DNA of 20,825 bases from CAZQYB01 sp964582985 (GCA_964582985.1 CAZOUM010000048.1:1-20825); one strand, 5' to 3'; shown: positions 1 to 9,780, counted from the first letter of the stretch. Notes: a model not told the origin generated them from the letters alone. Program-made: numbers and translations.

Positions 1-987
1 CCGAACGGCGGCAAAAGCATACTGTTTAAGACGCTGCTTTCTAATGTGTGCACGAATGACTGTAAATATTGTCCGCTCAGAAAACAGATGGATGTCCGGC
101 GATGCAGTTTGAACCCGGAAGAGGCTGCAAGAGTATTTCTGGACTATTACAATCGGCGGGAAGTTTTCGGGCTGTTTTTGAGTTCGGGCGTATGCGGCTC
201 GCCTGACGCTGCAATGGACAGACTCAACGCGACGGCAAGAATATTGCGAAATAAACACGCTTTTCGCGGCTATATTCACTTGAAGATTCTTCCAGGCGCC
301 AGCGATGCTGCGATAGAGGAGGCAGTCTCGCTTTCGAGTACTGTGTCGCTGAATATTGAAACGCCGGGAGAGACGCACCTGGTAAAACTGTCGAACAGGA
401 AAAATTATCTCAGCGATATCATTGAGCCAATAAAATTGATAAGCAGGCTGACCGCTCGCGGGGCAAGGTACGAAAGAGTCAAGCAGACAACGCAGTTTAT
501 CGTGGGGGCGGCGGGAGAATCGGATACGGAAATCGTCAAGTACACGTCCGGGTTATATGATAGGTTGAAAATGCACAGAGTGTACTTCAGCGCCTACCAG
601 AAAGGGCTCGGCGATGAGTCTATCGCAGGTGAACGGGTAGAGCTGGAAAAGCCGAGCGATTTATTTATGCGGGAACATCGCCTGTATCAGGTGGATTTCC
701 TGTTTCGTAAATATAGCTTCAGAGAATCGGATATCGTCTTTGACGAAAACGGCAATCTTAACTTGGCTACCGACCCCAAAGAAGCGTGGGCAAGAAGGCA
801 TCCTGAAGTGTTTCCCGTTGATGTGAATTCAGCATCGAAGTTTTCACTTTTGCGAGTACCCGGACTTGGGCCGGTGACGGTGAAGCGCATTCTGGAACGG
901 CGCAAGACAAACCGCATAAGGCACATTGAAGACGTGGGAAAGGTCGGTGTCAGGCTCAGAAAAGCAAGCAGCTACCTGACCTTTTGA
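1..987 (+). CDS. Radical SAM protein, putative DNA modification/repair family (5' end cut by window)
   Basis: The frame is open from the first base, so the true start lies to the left; 328 residues are visible. The radical SAM 4Fe-4S motif CxxxCxxC is at visible residues 17, 21 and 24, right after LLSNV. It is followed by GLFLSSGV and by RGYIHLKILPGAS, which are hallmarks of the family usually called 'putative DNA modification/repair radical SAM protein' (TIGR03916 type). A helix-hairpin-helix stretch near the C-terminus (VPGLGPVTVKRIL) suggests nucleic-acid binding. Members are normally about 400 aa, so some 60-90 N-terminal residues are probably missing. In other genomes the family usually sits beside a uracil-DNA glycosylase-like gene; that partner could lie just outside the window. 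A GTG at 46 is a possible start codon but would begin one residue before the first cluster cysteine, so I reject it. The reaction catalysed is not known to me. Confidence 0.88.
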   Translation, partial: PNGGKSILFKTLLSNVCTNDCKYCPLRKQMDVRRCSLNPEEAARVFLDYYNRREVFGLFLSSGVCGSPDAAMDRLNATARILRNKHAFRGYIHLKILPGASDAAIEEAVSLSSTVSLNIETPGETHLVKLSNRKNYLSDIIEPIKLISRLTARGARYERVKQTTQFIVGAAGESDTEIVKYTSGLYDRLKMHRVYFSAYQKGLGDESIAGERVELEKPSDLFMREHRLYQVDFLFRKYSFRESDIVFDENGNLNLATDPKEAWARRHPEVFPVDVNSASKFSLLRVPGLGPVTVKRILERRKTNRIRHIEDVGKVGVRLRKASSYLTF

Positions 988-990
988 TAG

Positions 991-1413
991 ATGATTGAAA
1001 TAAAAAAGAACTTGTTTATTCGCGAAGATGAGCTTGTCTTTAAGTTCTCCCGAAGCGGAGGGCCGGGGGGACAAAATGTGAACAAGCTTAACACCAAGGT
1101 GACATTGTTCTTTGACGTGGCGAACGCCTCAGCCTTTTCCGACGAGCAAAAAAAGCGGATACTGAAACAGCTTGCAACACGCGCCGACAAGAACGGCGTG
1201 ATAAGAGTTGTTTCGCAAAAATACAGAACGCAGAAGGCAAATCGCAGAGTTGTGCTTGAACGGTTTACAGAATTATTGAGAGAGGCACTTACAAAGAAGC
1301 GGGTGCGGAGAAAGACAAAAGTGCCGAAGTGGGCAAAGCAGAAGCGATTGGAGGAAAAGAAGCGACGAAGCACGCTAAAGCGGCAGAGAGCAGAGAAGGA
1401 CTTCGAATTTTGA
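991..1413 (+). CDS. arfB: Peptidyl-tRNA hydrolase ArfB (ribosome rescue, class I release-factor-like)
   Basis: The 140-aa protein has the release-factor catalytic motif GGQ at residues 26-28, inside SRSGGPGGQNVNK, and a long Lys/Arg-rich C-terminal tail (about residues 100-137). This is the ArfB/YaeJ architecture: a catalytic domain that hydrolyses peptidyl-tRNA on stalled ribosomes, plus a basic tail that enters the empty mRNA channel. It lacks the codon-recognition domains of full release factors, and its length is normal for ArfB. The ATG lies 3 nt after the stop of the radical SAM gene, with no clear Shine-Dalgarno sequence, so it is probably co-transcribed and translationally coupled. 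The mitochondrial relative ICT1 has the same fold, but a bacterial rescue role is the simplest reading. Confidence 0.9.
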   Translation: MIEIKKNLFIREDELVFKFSRSGGPGGQNVNKLNTKVTLFFDVANASAFSDEQKKRILKQLATRADKNGVIRVVSQKYRTQKANRRVVLERFTELLREALTKKRVRRKTKVPKWAKQKRLEEKKRRSTLKRQRAEKDFEF

Positions 1414-1516
1414 GAGAGTCCTGCATTCCCGGCTGCGAAAATATAAGCAAATTGAAAACCATCACCACTTATGGTAAAAAGGGGGAAAAGTAAACTCAAA
1501 TCCAGGATAAATTTCT

Positions 1517-4500
1517 ATGGCAGTGCAGTTTATTCTTGGCAGAAGCGGTACGGGTAAGACCAGCCATTGCATAAAGGCGATTGTCAATGCGTTGCTGGAG
1601 CCGGGAGAGCAGTCGCTGATTCTGCTTGTTCCGGAACAGGCCACGTACCAGGCCGAGCGTGCGATTTTGGCTGACAAGAAAATAGCCGGCTATCACCGAT
1701 TGCATGTGCTTTCGTTCGACCGTCTGCAATTTTTACTTTTGGGCAAGAATACTGCCAGGCCGGCCCTGACACGTATCGGCCAACAAATGATAGTGCAGAG
1801 AATTTTGCGGGACAAGAGCGGCGAATTGAAAGCCTTCGGCTCGTCAGCAGGTCGGCCCGGCCTCGGTCGACAATTGGCGCAGACTATCAGCGAACTCCAC
1901 CAGTATGCAAAAATGCCGGAGGATATAGACCAACTCTTGAAGGAATTGCAGAAAGATGAGCACAATAGTTTGACTGCGTTGAAATTTGCCGACATCAGCC
2001 TGATTTTTGGAGAATATCTAAAGGCCATCGAGGGCAAATTTACCAATCCCGATATTCAACTGGCCGAGGTCCGCCGGGCAGTCGCTGAAGCAGACTTTGT
2101 CAAAGGTGCTGAGCTGTGGGTTGATGGCTTTGCAGGCTTCACGACCAGCGAACTTGAAATCTTAGCTGAACTGCTCAAGGTAGTTGCAGATGCGCAAGTT
2201 GCGCTTTGTCTGGACCCGTCAAAGCTCGATTTGACAAATCCCGATGCCGAGAACATTGACCCCGTAGGTATTTTCAACCCGACTGAAAGAACATACACAG
2301 ACCTCATCGAGATAGTCAGAAAATGTAAACTTCAATTGGCTGAGCCAATAATTCTGGAGAGTGCGGTTAGATTCACTTCGTGCCGGCAGCTTGCCCATAT
2401 CGAGCGGAATATGTTCGAATTCGAACCTGAAAAAATTCCTGCATCGGATAATATTCGCGTTGTATCGGCACCGAATGCGCGCGCAGAAGTGCGATTCGTT
2501 GCAAGGCAGATACTCGAATTAGTCAAAGAGAAAGATTATCGATACCGTGACATTGCGGTCATCGCATCGGATATAGAGCGGTACCAGCACTACATAAGGG
2601 CGTATTTTGACGACTACGACATACCGTTTTTTATTGACAGGCGAAAGTCACTTAGCCAGCATCCAGTCGTTCAGCTTATTAGTTCGGCCCTGCAAGTCGT
2701 TACCGGCGGTTTTTTACACAGTGACATTTTTGCTTATCTAAAGACGACTCTGGTGCCGGTCGAGAGCAGCGATGTAGACCTTCTGGAAAATTACTGCATT
2801 GCATTTGGTGCAAACGCCGGCGACTGGCAAAGCCAGAGCCAATGGCGTTTCACAAGTGAAGATGATGAAGACTTTGACGAGCAGCATATAAACGAATTCC
2901 GGCTCCAAGTCAGCGGTCCTTTGCTTGAACTGCGGGATGAGCTCTGTCCCTGTGATAATCCGAAAAAAGCAATCAAACCTGAAGAGTTTGTGCGGATTAT
3001 TTTTGATTTCCTCGAGAGCTTAGAAGTACGCAAGAAAGTTGCGGGCTGGATTGAAGAAGCTGCCGAGGCCGGCGATTACACGACCGTTGATGAGAATCGT
3101 CAGTTTTACGATAAGCTCATAAATATATTTGACGAGCTTGTCGAGGTCTTTACCGGCCGGCAGATGACGTGCGAGGATTATTTTGCGATTCTCAATTCGG
3201 CTTTTTCACAAATGACTCTTGCTTTTATTCCGCCGACTCTGGACCAGGTTCTCGTCGGCTCAATTGAGCGCAGCCGGCATCCTGATTTAAAGGCGGTATT
3301 TCTGATAGGTGCGACCCAGAGGCAGTTTCCGGTTCCGGTGACTTTTGACAGCATATTGACCGAGGACGACCGCAGGGCTGCCGAGGCGGCGGATTTTGAC
3401 CTCTCGGCAACGGTAAGTCAGACATTAGCTGAACGCCAATACTTAGCCTACATTGCCTTCACCCGGCCATCACAGTTTTTGTGTGTCACGTATCCTTTGG
3501 CTGATGACAAAGGCAGCCCTGTGCCTCGCTCGCAGTTTATAGACAATCTCGAATCCTTGTTTGAAAATCTGAGTGAAGAACCAATTGCCGGCCGGCCGAT
3601 TGACGTCGATAAGCTTCACACCCAGAGCGAGCTTGCCGGTCTGCTCTGCAGCGAACTCGGCAAAGACACCACCCGCGACTCGCTCAAGACTTCTCAAAAT
3701 CAACTCGGCGGACTGTTGAACGATATCTGTTCTGATAAACAGCTTGCAGAACTCGGCTCAACTGTTCTTTCGGCGATAAATTATGATAATCGTGCTGAAC
3801 TGGACAAACGAATAGTCAAAGAGCTTTTCGGCCAACAGATAAAAAGCTCGGCGACAAGATTGAGTATGTTTGCTGCGTGTCCGTATCAATATTTCACCCG
3901 ATACATTCTCAAGCTAAAGGAGCGCAGGGAATTCAAGTTTGAGCCGCTGGATTTGGGCGTTTTCTACCATTGTGTTCTGGACCGTTTGCTAAAGAGACTC
4001 AATGCTGAAAAAAAGGATTTCGCAACAGTTCAGGATGAGCAGCTTCTAAGGCTCTTGAGAAAACAAATTGGAGAGTTCGTCCAGACAAACGCGTTTGTCT
4101 CAAACTTTGTACGCCATTCTGCTCATAACGCGTTTATTATTCATTCTGCCGGCGAATTTCTCGAAGATTGCGTCCTGGCGATTGCACAAATGGTCCGGGC
4201 TGGAAAGTTCAGGCCCCAGTTGTCTGAGGTTGCTTTCGGCGAAGTAAAGCATGCTCGTGACACAATCGGCAGATATGAGCTTTCCCTTCCGGATGGCCGG
4301 GTGCTGTCTGTAGATGGCAAGATAGACCGGATTGATATTGCAAAGTCCGACAGTGAAAAAGCTGCGATTGTTTTTGATTACAAGCGCAGGGACAAATCCT
4401 TTAGCTGGTCGAAGCTCTGTTATGGACTTGATATGCAGCTTCCGATTTATATGCTCGCTGTTGGTAATTCATCCGGCTCGCAATTCAAGATTCAAAACGT

Positions 4501-4966
4501 AGCGGGCGCATTCTATATGCCGGTCGAAGTCAGCCCCGCATCTGCCGCGCTCGAAGAACTGCCGCAGAGAGCCGAAACCTTCAATTACAAGGCCAAAGGC
4601 ATATTCAACGGGGAAATCTATGAGCAGCTTGACAACATAACAGGCTCCGGCTGGAGTAGATTTTACAGCTTCCACATTTCCAAGAAAGACCATCAATACG
4701 GCGACTACGGCAAAAGCGGGGCACTAAAACCTAACGATTTTGAAAAAGTCCTTAAATTCACCGAGCGAAAAATAGCTGAGTTGGCCGAGGAAATTCTCTC
4801 CGGCAGGATTGACGTCAAGCCCTACAGACTCGGCACCGAATCGCCGTGCGGTTTTTGCGATTACAAATCTGTCTGCCGATTCGATTGGCAGATAAACGAC
4901 TACAACCCTTTGGTGTCGATAAGTAAAGTTGAAATCCTTGAGAAAATGGAAGCGACCGATGGCTGA
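1517..4966 (+). CDS. addB: ATP-dependent helicase/nuclease subunit AddB
   Basis: The 1149-aa protein is close in length to Bacillus AddB. It begins with a Walker A motif (GRSGTGKT, about residues 8-15). The C-terminal nuclease domain shows D933 (DGKIDRID) and the D954-Y-K956 core of the PD-(D/E)XK/RecB family, followed by MQLPIYML. Cys788 (FAACPYQY) together with C1111, C1114 and C1120 (CX2CX5C) match the split 4Fe-4S cluster that staples AddB nuclease domains. AddB joins AddA to process double-strand DNA ends for RecA loading; in characterised AddAB enzymes AddB carries Chi recognition and one of the two nucleases. The ATG at 1517 has AGGA about 9 nt upstream. The last codons overlap the addA start by 8 nt, so the two subunits are likely made in step. 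All key residues look intact. Confidence 0.93.
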   Translation: MAVQFILGRSGTGKTSHCIKAIVNALLEPGEQSLILLVPEQATYQAERAILADKKIAGYHRLHVLSFDRLQFLLLGKNTARPALTRIGQQMIVQRILRDKSGELKAFGSSAGRPGLGRQLAQTISELHQYAKMPEDIDQLLKELQKDEHNSLTALKFADISLIFGEYLKAIEGKFTNPDIQLAEVRRAVAEADFVKGAELWVDGFAGFTTSELEILAELLKVVADAQVALCLDPSKLDLTNPDAENIDPVGIFNPTERTYTDLIEIVRKCKLQLAEPIILESAVRFTSCRQLAHIERNMFEFEPEKIPASDNIRVVSAPNARAEVRFVARQILELVKEKDYRYRDIAVIASDIERYQHYIRAYFDDYDIPFFIDRRKSLSQHPVVQLISSALQVVTGGFLHSDIFAYLKTTLVPVESSDVDLLENYCIAFGANAGDWQSQSQWRFTSEDDEDFDEQHINEFRLQVSGPLLELRDELCPCDNPKKAIKPEEFVRIIFDFLESLEVRKKVAGWIEEAAEAGDYTTVDENRQFYDKLINIFDELVEVFTGRQMTCEDYFAILNSAFSQMTLAFIPPTLDQVLVGSIERSRHPDLKAVFLIGATQRQFPVPVTFDSILTEDDRRAAEAADFDLSATVSQTLAERQYLAYIAFTRPSQFLCVTYPLADDKGSPVPRSQFIDNLESLFENLSEEPIAGRPIDVDKLHTQSELAGLLCSELGKDTTRDSLKTSQNQLGGLLNDICSDKQLAELGSTVLSAINYDNRAELDKRIVKELFGQQIKSSATRLSMFAACPYQYFTRYILKLKERREFKFEPLDLGVFYHCVLDRLLKRLNAEKKDFATVQDEQLLRLLRKQIGEFVQTNAFVSNFVRHSAHNAFIIHSAGEFLEDCVLAIAQMVRAGKFRPQLSEVAFGEVKHARDTIGRYELSLPDGRVLSVDGKIDRIDIAKSDSEKAAIVFDYKRRDKSFSWSKLCYGLDMQLPIYMLAVGNSSGSQFKIQNVAGAFYMPVEVSPASAALEELPQRAETFNYKAKGIFNGEIYEQLDNITGSGWSRFYSFHISKKDHQYGDYGKSGALKPNDFEKVLKFTERKIAELAEEILSGRIDVKPYRLGTESPCGFCDYKSVCRFDWQINDYNPLVSISKVEILEKMEATDG

Positions 4967-7900
4967 GAAGAAGATTAAATGGACGCAGCAGCAGAGGCGG
5001 GCAATAGGCGCACGCGGCAGCGACGTTCTCGTGACCGCCTCGGCGGGGACAGGTAAGACGGCGGTGCTTTCCGGCCGATGCGTCGATATTGTGTCAGACA
5101 AGTCAGCCTGCCCTAATGTCTGGAGCATACTGGTATTGACCTTTACCGATGCGGCTGCGGAGCAGATGCGCTCTCGAATCGCAGAGCAGTTGACGGATGC
5201 ATTTTTGCAAAGCGGCGACCCGCACCTTCGCCATCAGCTTATGCTCCTGCAGGGCGCCGATATAAGCACGATACATTCGTTTTGCAAACGGCTTATCACC
5301 GAGCATTTTTATAAGCTCGGCCTTGACCCGGCTTTTCGCGTAATCGACGCCGACGAAGCGAAACTGCTCAAAGCCGAAGCCCTTGAAAAGACAATCGACT
5401 GGGCCTGGCAGCAGAGCAATTTGGCACAGGGCTTGGAGCAGCTCTTCCACAGGCGGGACCTGCGCACGGCCGATGGTTTTCCCACAAAGATAACAGCCCT
5501 AAGTGAATTCCTGGACGGCGTAGTCTCGCGTCAAAAGTGGTACGAACGCACCACTGCGCTTGCGGAAGTCACCAATCTTGCCACAGCCGAGCTCGGCAAG
5601 AAACAAAAGCAAATCATCACCGACAAATTGCAGGCAATCCTTGCTCAGCTTCGCCACACCCAGAAACTCTACAAAGACAAGTGCCCAGACGGCGATTGGA
5701 CTGCAAAGTGTGAAGAGACTTTTATCAAACCGGTGGAAGAGTGCTGCGAACTTTTGAAAGCCGGCGATTGGGACAAATGCGCAGAAGAGATACGTAACTT
5801 CAAGAGGCCGAGAGTTTATAAGCCCAAAGAACTGCCGGATGTGCTCGCCGGGCTTATACAAAAAGCTGTAAGAAAAGCCCTCGACTCGTTCATGTCACTT
5901 TCGGAGCTGGCGGTATTAAATCCCGACTATCTTGATAGAGTCAGCGGCTCCGCCGGCCGGCAGACGAAGATTCTCATTGAACTTGTTAAGCAATTCGACC
6001 ATCTGTATGGCCAAGCGAAGTGGGCGGTTAACTGTCTCGATTTTGCCGACCTCGAACACTATGCCCTGGAACTCTTGGCCGACGAAGGCTCTTCGAAGGA
6101 GAAACCGCAACCATCAGAAACAGCTTTGGCACTTCGCCGGAAGTACAAGTACATATTTATTGATGAGTATCAGGATATTAACCCCGTTCAGCAGGCCATA
6201 CTTGACTTGGTTAGCTCCGAGGACAACGTTTTCGTTGTAGGTGACATCAAGCAGAGCATATACGCCTTTCGCGGGGCTGAGCCTAAGATTTTTCTAAAGG
6301 AGCTCAAGTTAGCCTCGCCTGACCAGAAAAAAACGCCAGAGGGTTTGCGCGTTGACCTAAACGCTAACTTTCGCTCGGCCAAAGGAATTCTTGATTTTGT
6401 TAACAGGATATTCGGCCGGATAATGACCAGCTCCTTCGCAGACATCGACTACGACGACTCGGCCAGATTGAGACCGGCAATCATAGATACATCCAAAAGC
6501 ACAGCGACAGGCGACAAAAAACCTGTTGTCGAGTTTCATATTATCGATGAGCAGAGCAAAGGTGATGGTTCACCGGATGAGCACGCAGAAGCATCAACTG
6601 GCGAGGAAGATCTGAATATTGTCAGCGGCCGGCAGCGCCAGGCCATGATGATTGCTCAACGCATAAGGCAAATGGTTGGGGCGGAGACAGGCAGGCCGGA
6701 GTTTCAGATATACGATAAGCAGGAGGCTAAATTTAGGGACGTCGAATACCGTGACATTGTGGTACTGATGCGCTCGCTGGCCAAAAAGGCCAACGATTAT
6801 GTCGATGTGTTTCGCCTGGCCGGTGTGCCTGTTAGCTGCCAGGCGATAGCAGGCTATTTTGAGGCAACTGAAATAAGCGACATGCTGTGCCTGCTAAAAG
6901 TCCTGGACAATCCCCAGCGCGACATTGAACTGGCTGCCGTATTGCGAAGCCCGCTCTTTAAGGCCAGTGACACCGAGTTGGCAAAAATAAAAATCCACAA
7001 CAAAACAGACGAGCAGCCGAAAGGCTTTTACGATTGCGTGGTCGGATACTGTGAGAGCGGACAGGATGTGAAGTTGGCTGAGAAGCTAACGATAATACTC
7101 GAGCAAATTGAGCAGTGGCGGACGATTGCCCGACGCGGGAATTTGGCTGATTTGATATGGCAAATCTATCGGCAAACGGGCTTTTTGTCGTTTGTATCGG
7201 CTTTACCCAACGGCCAGGCACGCAGGGCCAATCTTCTTAAACTGCACGAGCGAGCGATTCAGTTCGAGGGTTTTGCCAGCAGTGCGGGGATACCTTCGCT
7301 GACTCGCTTCGTTGAATTTATCGAAAAGCTTCAGAAGGCCGGCCAGGATTGGTCGCCTGCCGAAGTGGAGGCTGCCGCCGGCAACGCCGTGCGCATTATG
7401 AGCGTTCATAAAAGCAAAGGACTTGAGTTTCCGGTCGTGTTCCTGGCTGAGCTGGAAAGCAGGTTCAACAAAAGGGACGTTCAGGATGACTGCCTCGCCG
7501 ACGTCGGTAATACTCTTGGCCTGCAAATTATCGACCGGCGGTCAAACAGCAAGCTAAGTTCCCTTGCCCATCAGGTCATCGCAGAGGAGAAACTCTCAAC
7601 AGCTTTGGCGGAAGAGATGCGTATCCTCTACGTTGCAATGACGCGGGCAAGGGAGCGACTTGTTTTGACTGCTTCGCAAAAGCAAAGAAGTTGCCGGGAT
7701 AATATTTGCAATGGCTTTCTCTTCCACAATAAGCCCATCCCCGATTGGCAGCTTCGCTCCTGCCAGAGTCCGCTTGAGTGGGTTCTCTACGGCCTTTGCG
7801 ACCAGAAAAATCTGCACGATGCGTTCGAGACCGGTTTTGCAGATGAAACTTTCGATGATGATTTGTTCAGCTTAAAGCTTTTTGGACAAACAGAACTAAA

Positions 7901-8729
7901 GCAGTTATCCAGTGATGTCCGCAAACTAAAGGTCAACAAGTCACGCAAGCCCAGGTGCTCTCCAGCCAAACGGCAGGCCAAGCAATCCGAAGGAAAGTTG
8001 CTCTCAAAAGTTAAAAAGTCTTTAGCCTGGCAGTATCAGTTTGGGCAGGCACCGCTTTTGCCAGCCAAACAGTCGGTGACACAGATGACGCATCGCGACG
8101 ATGAGTTTGTCAGAATGGATTATTCCAGGTCTTTGGAGCGAAAGCCCAGGCCAGTTTTGTCCGCGGAGCCGGCTGTGACTGTCGATGCCCAGCTAATCGG
8201 CACGGCCACGCATCTGGTAATTTCCAGGCTTGATCTGGCCAAGCCCATAAATAAAGACGCAATTGAAAGAACCAAAGAAAAACTCTTGGCCGACGGTGCT
8301 ATAACCGAAACTGTCGCCCGGCGCATCGATGCGGAACCGGTAGTGACGTTTTTTCATAGCCAACTCGGAAAGATGGTGCTCAGTGACAAGAATCGCGTTT
8401 GGCGCGAATGGCCATTCACTTTTTCTATGCCTGCTGCCGAATTTAGCGATTCGAGTCACGAGCGACAAACGCTTGGGCCCAAGGTCACAAACGACGAGCT
8501 AATTATTGCTCAGGGCATAATCGATATGCTGATTCAGACGCCGAAAGGCTTGGCTGTTATAGATTTCAAAACGGACAATATTACCGCCGAAGAAATTGCG
8601 CAGCGGGCTGAGCTTTATCGCCGGCAGTTGGAACTCTACGCCAGAGCTGCGAGGACAATCCTGAGAACCAGGCTACTTGGCAAATGGCTGTACTTTCTGA
8701 CGCCCGGCTGCGAGTTTGAGGTCAAATAA
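4959..8729 (+). CDS. addA: ATP-dependent helicase/nuclease subunit AddA
   Basis: The 1256-aa UvrD-type SF1 helicase carries a C-terminal RecB-type nuclease. Visible motifs, numbered from this start: Walker A SAGTGKT with K33; DEYQD at 402-406; GDIKQSIYAFRGAEP; NFRS; SVHKSKGLEFPVVF; and RILYVAMTRARERL. The nuclease has D1189 (GIIDML) and D1202-F-K1204 (IDFK), then RRQLELYARA. It is the motor and second nuclease of AddAB, which resects broken DNA ends for homologous recombination. The frame is open upstream to 4929, but I choose the ATG at 4959: GGAAG ends 6 nt before it, and the protein then begins MAEKKIKWTQQQRRAI, as is usual for AddA. Its ATG lies inside the end of addB. Length and order (addB then addA) match Firmicutes AddAB. 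Confidence 0.93.
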   Translation: MAEKKIKWTQQQRRAIGARGSDVLVTASAGTGKTAVLSGRCVDIVSDKSACPNVWSILVLTFTDAAAEQMRSRIAEQLTDAFLQSGDPHLRHQLMLLQGADISTIHSFCKRLITEHFYKLGLDPAFRVIDADEAKLLKAEALEKTIDWAWQQSNLAQGLEQLFHRRDLRTADGFPTKITALSEFLDGVVSRQKWYERTTALAEVTNLATAELGKKQKQIITDKLQAILAQLRHTQKLYKDKCPDGDWTAKCEETFIKPVEECCELLKAGDWDKCAEEIRNFKRPRVYKPKELPDVLAGLIQKAVRKALDSFMSLSELAVLNPDYLDRVSGSAGRQTKILIELVKQFDHLYGQAKWAVNCLDFADLEHYALELLADEGSSKEKPQPSETALALRRKYKYIFIDEYQDINPVQQAILDLVSSEDNVFVVGDIKQSIYAFRGAEPKIFLKELKLASPDQKKTPEGLRVDLNANFRSAKGILDFVNRIFGRIMTSSFADIDYDDSARLRPAIIDTSKSTATGDKKPVVEFHIIDEQSKGDGSPDEHAEASTGEEDLNIVSGRQRQAMMIAQRIRQMVGAETGRPEFQIYDKQEAKFRDVEYRDIVVLMRSLAKKANDYVDVFRLAGVPVSCQAIAGYFEATEISDMLCLLKVLDNPQRDIELAAVLRSPLFKASDTELAKIKIHNKTDEQPKGFYDCVVGYCESGQDVKLAEKLTIILEQIEQWRTIARRGNLADLIWQIYRQTGFLSFVSALPNGQARRANLLKLHERAIQFEGFASSAGIPSLTRFVEFIEKLQKAGQDWSPAEVEAAAGNAVRIMSVHKSKGLEFPVVFLAELESRFNKRDVQDDCLADVGNTLGLQIIDRRSNSKLSSLAHQVIAEEKLSTALAEEMRILYVAMTRARERLVLTASQKQRSCRDNICNGFLFHNKPIPDWQLRSCQSPLEWVLYGLCDQKNLHDAFETGFADETFDDDLFSLKLFGQTELKQLSSDVRKLKVNKSRKPRCSPAKRQAKQSEGKLLSKVKKSLAWQYQFGQAPLLPAKQSVTQMTHRDDEFVRMDYSRSLERKPRPVLSAEPAVTVDAQLIGTATHLVISRLDLAKPINKDAIERTKEKLLADGAITETVARRIDAEPVVTFFHSQLGKMVLSDKNRVWREWPFTFSMPAAEFSDSSHERQTLGPKVTNDELIIAQGIIDMLIQTPKGLAVIDFKTDNITAEEIAQRAELYRRQLELYARAARTILRTRLLGKWLYFLTPGCEFEVK

Positions 8730-8737
8730 GCCACAAG

Positions 8738-8796
8738 AACAAAAGAGCACAAGGCGCCAAGTAACTTGCAACTGCTGACTTGCTCTGTTGTTTTTT
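8738..8796 (+). terminator. Possible weak intrinsic terminator after addA
   Basis: Arms at 8738-8749 and 8781-8792 pair over 12 bp with one mismatch, and a T-rich tract follows immediately. The stem is AT-rich and the loop is about 31 nt, so folding may be weak. It sits just after the addA stop and before the lipoprotein promoter region, which is where the operon would be expected to end. Confidence 0.35.
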
Positions 8797-8804
8797 GTTT
8801 GTTG

Positions 8805-8832
8805 TTGCCTCTCCACGTTGTGCCCATATAAT
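8805..8832 (+). promoter_or_regulatory. Candidate sigma70-type promoter for the lipoprotein gene
   Basis: A perfect TATAAT lies at 8827-8832. TTGCCT at 8805-8810 is 16 bp upstream and could serve as the -35 box; TTGTTG at 8802 is an alternative with longer spacing. The start codon at 8865 lies 32 nt downstream. The -10 box is convincing, the -35 box less so. Confidence 0.4.
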
Positions 8833-8864
8833 GAAACCTTACTGAATTCAGGCAAAGGGTTACC

Positions 8865-9734
8865 ATGAGGCTTCTGGTAATAGTAATTTGTTTGTTGACG
8901 ACAGGATGTGGCTCAGAATCAGAGATGACTTTGGGTGAACGTGCTGAACGGGAGGTGACCAAGGTCATTAGGCACGGCAACTATGTTATTAAGACTCAAA
9001 ATTGGCCTTCGCTAGCACCTATCATTGATGGAAAACCTGCCGAAGGAATTTTAACAGTCAAGCATAACAAGTACTCTCGCACCCTGACGAAACCTGGCGC
9101 TCTGTACTATTTTGAAGAATTTCTTGATTTAACAGGTGATTCTGAAGAGGATTTGGTATTTCAAAGCTGGACGGGAGGTGCTCATGGCGTCTGTGAGCTG
9201 ATTGTCTTCGATTCCAAGATAAATAAATTTCACATATTCTACTACGGCCACCAACTCGGAACGAAAAACGAGTATTTAAGAACTTTCTTCCCAGGTGACA
9301 TACCATATACTTTCAAAGATATGGACGATGATGGGGTGGCAGAAATTCTGATTTTGCATCAATGGGCTTACTATGGGAACTGCTTTGCGTCTTCGCCGCA
9401 ATACCTCAAGATATATTCTTTACGAAACTCGAAGGTGAGTGATGTTACAGAGAAGTTTACAGAGAACTTTACAGATTTTATCCACAAGGTTGTTAGAGAA
9501 CAGGAATCGGTATTCGAAAAATATAGGAAGAAGGGTGGTATGACGGATGATTTCCATGCAATGAACGTATCGGTGTTGCTGATGAAATTATGTGGGGGAT
9601 TAGAGGCAGACACTGCCTGGAGACGATATGACACAGTCCGCAGGGAAATTGGCCACGGAGACAGGTATACTCGTGAACATATAGAAAAGAGTATGACAAA
9701 GTATAACGAAGAATTTGAACCGTACACGAAATAA
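8865..9734 (+). CDS. Putative lipoprotein with FG-GAP/VCBS-like calcium-loop motifs
   Basis: The 289-aa protein begins with a short lipoprotein signal ending in LTTGC, so Cys15 is the likely lipidated residue and the protein should be anchored to a membrane outside the cytoplasm. Two acidic loops, DLTGDSEED (88-96) and DMDDDGVAE (152-160), each followed by hydrophobic residues, resemble the calcium-binding blades of FG-GAP/VCBS repeats. The first half therefore looks like part of a beta-propeller. The C-terminal third (about 200-289) is charged and probably helical. AAAGG lies 6 nt before the ATG. The gene stands alone between addA and pfp, has its own promoter candidate, and its codons look more AT-rich than those of addAB. 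I do not recognise a specific family, and the function is unknown. Confidence 0.75.
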   Translation: MRLLVIVICLLTTGCGSESEMTLGERAEREVTKVIRHGNYVIKTQNWPSLAPIIDGKPAEGILTVKHNKYSRTLTKPGALYYFEEFLDLTGDSEEDLVFQSWTGGAHGVCELIVFDSKINKFHIFYYGHQLGTKNEYLRTFFPGDIPYTFKDMDDDGVAEILILHQWAYYGNCFASSPQYLKIYSLRNSKVSDVTEKFTENFTDFIHKVVREQESVFEKYRKKGGMTDDFHAMNVSVLLMKLCGGLEADTAWRRYDTVRREIGHGDRYTREHIEKSMTKYNEEFEPYTK

Positions 9735-9741
9735 GATATTA

Positions 9742-9780
9742 TGTCCGCCAAGTGGCGGGCGTGGTTCGCTTCACGCGGAC
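9742..9780. repeat. REP-like palindrome / hairpin between lipoprotein gene and pfp
   Basis: CCGCC (9745-9749) and GGCGG (9754-9758) form a 5-bp stem with an AAGT loop. GTCCGC (9743-9748) can instead pair with GCGGAC (9775-9780). There is no T-tract, so it is a poor intrinsic terminator. A similar palindrome occurs on the other strand at 19325-19344. Confidence 0.45.
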
